This document shows positions 54,968 through 64,000 of a stretch of 64,000 nucleotides of DNA, in pieces (the stretch's first letter is position 1; each line of letters begins with the position of its first letter). Source of the DNA: Parietaria judaica (lineage: Eukaryota; Streptophyta; Magnoliopsida; Rosales; Urticaceae); contig OX940871.1 of assembly GCA_954871525.1 (NCBI GenBank), positions 22,009,086 to 22,073,085 on the forward strand, given 5' to 3'. A model generated the notes under the pieces. It worked only from the letters and a program-made list of their open reading frames with translations. It had not been told where the DNA came from and did no database searches. The position numbers were made by a program, and so were the translations under genes.

Positions 54968-56726
54968 TTTCTTATTATATCGCGAAGGGAATCACACCGG
55001 GGTCGAAGTCAGGAGTTCAGGTCGGAGGTGGCGGACTGTAAATACAATAAACCATAATAACTATATTTAGTTAAAAAATTCCATGATATATATATATATA
55101 TATATGTGTGTGTGTTATTATGCCGATTACGATATTTGCATGTTTCTTTCCATTGATGAAGATTCAAATATAACTGATTATTTATCAATAACAATGTGTA
55201 GCAAAATATCTATTATTACACTATTTTGTTACACTGATAAATACATATATTGACACAAACATATATATATACACACTATTTTAGATATTTGATGTCATAG
55301 TTAAAATATATGTATAATGTATATATAGTTGAGGTGAGGGCCGTGGGGTGACACGAGCCACCCTCAAACACCCGATCGGCGCCTCTATCACAATCGCTTG
55401 TTGATCGATATTTGATTTTGAGCTAGTATTTTGATATAACGGACTCAATAATTCTAACTCGACTCGATTATCGAGTAGAGCATTTGAGCTCAGTTGAGTA
55501 TTTGAATTAGTATCTTTTGCAAACACAGGGTTCAAGATCATACGACACTTACGAAAACGGAAAAAAAGGCGCTAGCTCACCTTATTACGAGCGCGAGAAA
55601 ACCGCACGAACTGGCTTACTGGTTCATTATATTGAGCTGCGACGGGCTGCGGAATATTAGATTTCATGAAGAGGACGTGCTATAAATATAGATGGAGGGT
55701 TGTGATGATGATGAAGTTGCTTAGCTCTTTCTAAGAAGCGAACCAGAAAGTCTATGGAGCTCTGATCAGAACTCACGAGGATCCCAGACAGAATCTATGA
55801 GGGTGGGTTTTACACGGAGTAATTGCTGAGTTTGTTTGAACAATAAGTATATTATAATTATAAAGTCAACAAGACTGGAACTTTCAACGTTTTGTTTGCT
55901 TTGAACATGTTTTACGTACAACTTGCTTGGCGGCCAAAACGCGCATTTATAACTTGTCAAGTGCTCACGTACTATGCAAGTCATATATCATGCCATATAT
56001 ATATATATATATATGCTAAAATTAATATTTTACATATACATTATGTACCAAAATTTATTTTCAGTAAGTACTCAATTTTAGTGTTCTTAAGTGTCACCGG
56101 ACGTGTTTTAAGTTGTCCGCGTACGACTTGGTATAGCGGCGCGAATGTGTATTCGTCCCGTTTCGGAATTATATACCCCTCCATCTTAAATTTTTCGTAT
56201 AAATATATTCTACACTTTCATATATTTATTTTAATTTTATACCTTCCCAGTTCCCAGTGAACCACTATCTTTTTCAAAACCCCATAATTGCCCTTCACAC
56301 GTAAGTTCAGAAATTTGTTTTTGTATATGCAATAGTTTATTTTTTTTTTTTACAAAAATATATCATATGCTATTCAAAATATTAAAATATCATCAATTTT
56401 CAATAATGAGAATTTTAAATTGTTTAAGAAAATATTTGAAATATATATAGAAGATAATATTGTCCAACTACACTAAGAGAAAATATTTTAACTATTTAAA
56501 AAGGTATATTATTGTTTAACATGGTATAAGAACAAATTTAACATAATATTGTTTTTGTTGGGCATGACTCTGTTGCTTTCAAGTTTCAACTCTTAACTTT
56601 CTAGAAAATTGACCAGAAACTTGGGGACAGCAATCCCAGAAATACACACCAATTGCCACTACTTTAAATACTTGACCAAACTCGACTAATATTAATCTAC
56701 TCCAAATCATTTTCTCTTCATGGTGT
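54968..56726. other. Intergenic DNA upstream of CML, no gene seen
   Basis: It should include the CML promoter. (TA)n tracts lie at about 55084-55105 and 55995-56014. Small open frames across this interval have no recognisable domain. Confidence 0.4.
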
Positions 56727-56735
56727 GTTCAAAGC

Positions 56736-56917
56736 AAGGTATTAAATTTCTCGTATATCCATCGGCATGTCTATCGAAAATCTTTTTTCGAAGATATGCG
56801 AAACGATATATCCATCGGCATATTCATCGATTTACCTATGAGATACCATTCGACAAGCGATATATCCGTAAAATGAAAAGTGCAAAACGACATCGGCAAG
56901 CGGTATTTAAAACCTTG
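56736..56917. mobile_element. 182-bp MITE, copy 2
   Basis: Same length and same ends as 34568-34749 (AAGGTATTAAATTTC ... GTATTTAAAACCTTG). It is flanked by GTTCAAAGC (56727-56735) and GTTCAAAGA (56918-56926), 8 of 9 matching. The interior differs from copy 1 by scattered substitutions and no net length change. Confidence 0.9.
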
Positions 56918-56926
56918 GTTCAAAGA

Positions 56927-57568
56927 ACTATATTCTTCCCTTTCCAAGTTAGGGTGAAATCGGGACTGGAAACCGAGCGGGGCCGGCCTAAGAACAAGTA
57001 GAAACCCGCTAGCTCATATTTTAAAATATTTTTATTAATTAGTTTATCGATGGTTAAAATTATACCTCGGGAACTCTAAAAAAAATACCACAAACTTATT
57101 AATTATATTAAAACCGGAACAGGCCAAAGTAAAAATAAAAAAATCCTCGGCCCGAACGCAGTTCTCAATTCTTTGACCAAAATACGGTTTTTTGGACGAT
57201 ATTGGGACCAAAATGGGGCTTCAACGAACCGAAAACAATAGATGAAAGTGAGAAAATATGTTTTTTTGGACGATATATTGGGACCAAAATGGTAATTATT
57301 TTCCTTTTTTTTAACTGTGTAAGTGTTTCATGGATAAATTAATAATGGATTTTTAACCTGTACTCCTCTAACTTGATAAATGTACATATTACATAAAGGT
57401 CCTATTTGCTACAAAAATGCACGAATCTCCCCCTCCTATCATGAATTCTTGACAGAATAGTCCCACTTACTTACTGATAACTTATCATCTCATCTTGCTG
57501 CTACTTCAATTTCACCTTCCCAGGTTCTACTGTCATCTACAGGAAGCTTCGTTTCTTGCTCTTCACAA
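56927..57568. other. Spacer at the RNase J 3' end
   Basis: It should contain the RNase J 3' leader on the minus strand. A GGGTGAAATCGGGACTGG start near 56951 and CGGCCCGAACGCAGTTCTC near 57151 look like pieces of a hAT-like MITE. GGACGATATTGGGACCAAAATGG is partly repeated at about 57195 and 57268. Confidence 0.4.
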
Positions 57569-63654
<6,086 letters not shown>

Positions 63655-64000
63655 CTGTTCATATGCATTGAGTATAACAGTTAATCAAGCAACAATTAAT
63701 AAATACAGTTATATAATATTGGAATTCGACTTTAAATAAAGAAAAAAATTTATTTTCAGGCGAATGTGCCTGTTTCAAGGATTAAAGATTCCAGTAAAAT
63801 CTGTTGAAATTGATACCTTTTCTGGGAGCAGAATAAAGAAATGACACGAGATTATACAATAACTTGTAAAAACAGTGTAAAAACAGATTTGTTTTAAGTT
63901 TTACAGTTCATCATAATCTTTAATTATTTCCAAAAACATAGACTAAAGAAACTAGAACACGGCTTTGGATTGAACTTAAAGAAGTAAGCACATTAGCGTC
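63655..64000 (-). other. RNase J intron running off the right edge
   Basis: No exon is recognisable here. The upstream exon, which should encode the HxHxDH metal site, is not in the window. Confidence 0.7.

Overview
This window is nuclear DNA from a flowering plant, most likely a eudicot. The bulk sequence is AT-rich, the genes carry many short GT-AG introns, and the gene set is plant-type: a trihelix-tailed RNase J, purple acid phosphatases of the PAP1/24/27 clade and a CML37-39-type calcium sensor. Solo LTRs, fold-back Mutator-like elements, hAT-type elements and AT-rich microsatellites surround the genes. I cannot name the species. I see no prokaryotic, organellar or viral genes, no CRISPR array and no tRNA or rRNA gene.

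Layout, left to right. 0-10.5 kb is gene-free repeat territory: a decayed LINE reverse-transcriptase remnant (about 0.8-1.54 kb), a solo LTR (2.04-2.72 kb), a 2-kb Ty3-type solo LTR (4.13-6.15 kb), an adjacent MITE, a TA-rich minisatellite and an hAT-type element. 10.6-15.3 kb (minus) is UBA5, the UFM1-activating enzyme, in 14 exons. 15.3-22.8 kb is repetitive: a GC-rich LTR-like block at 16.4-17.8 kb, a solo LTR nested in an hAT-type element, and AT-rich repeats. 23.3-27.3 kb (plus) is the atypical kinase RIO1 in 12 coding exons. 28.07-29.89 kb (plus) is an unrecognised 249-aa protein in 5 exons. 29.9-34.9 kb holds a 1.37-kb fold-back MULE and small MITEs. 35.0-42.2 kb and 46.8-53.6 kb (both plus) are tandem 12-exon PAP27-like purple acid phosphatases. 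Between them lies a second GC-rich LTR-like block. 54.5-55.0 kb (minus) is a single-exon calmodulin-like protein. 57.6-64 kb (minus) is the 3' two-thirds or more of chloroplast-type RNase J with its C-terminal GT-1/trihelix domain; the 5' end lies beyond the right edge.

The genes are independent housekeeping or signalling loci (ufmylation, 40S ribosome maturation, phosphate or metallophosphoesterase chemistry, calcium sensing, organelle RNA maturation). Only the two phosphatases form an obvious family cluster. Exon boundaries were read by eye from frame continuity and splice sites, and they join in frame throughout.

The most notable non-gene observations are these: a roughly 99% identical 0.28-kb segment shared by the RIO1 5' leader and intron 1 of its neighbour; two long fold-back elements with target-site duplications; a perfect 21-bp inverted repeat and a partial exon copy inside a phosphatase intron; and several transposons whose boundaries can be fixed exactly by target-site duplications. 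I did not find a convincing undescribed multi-gene system.
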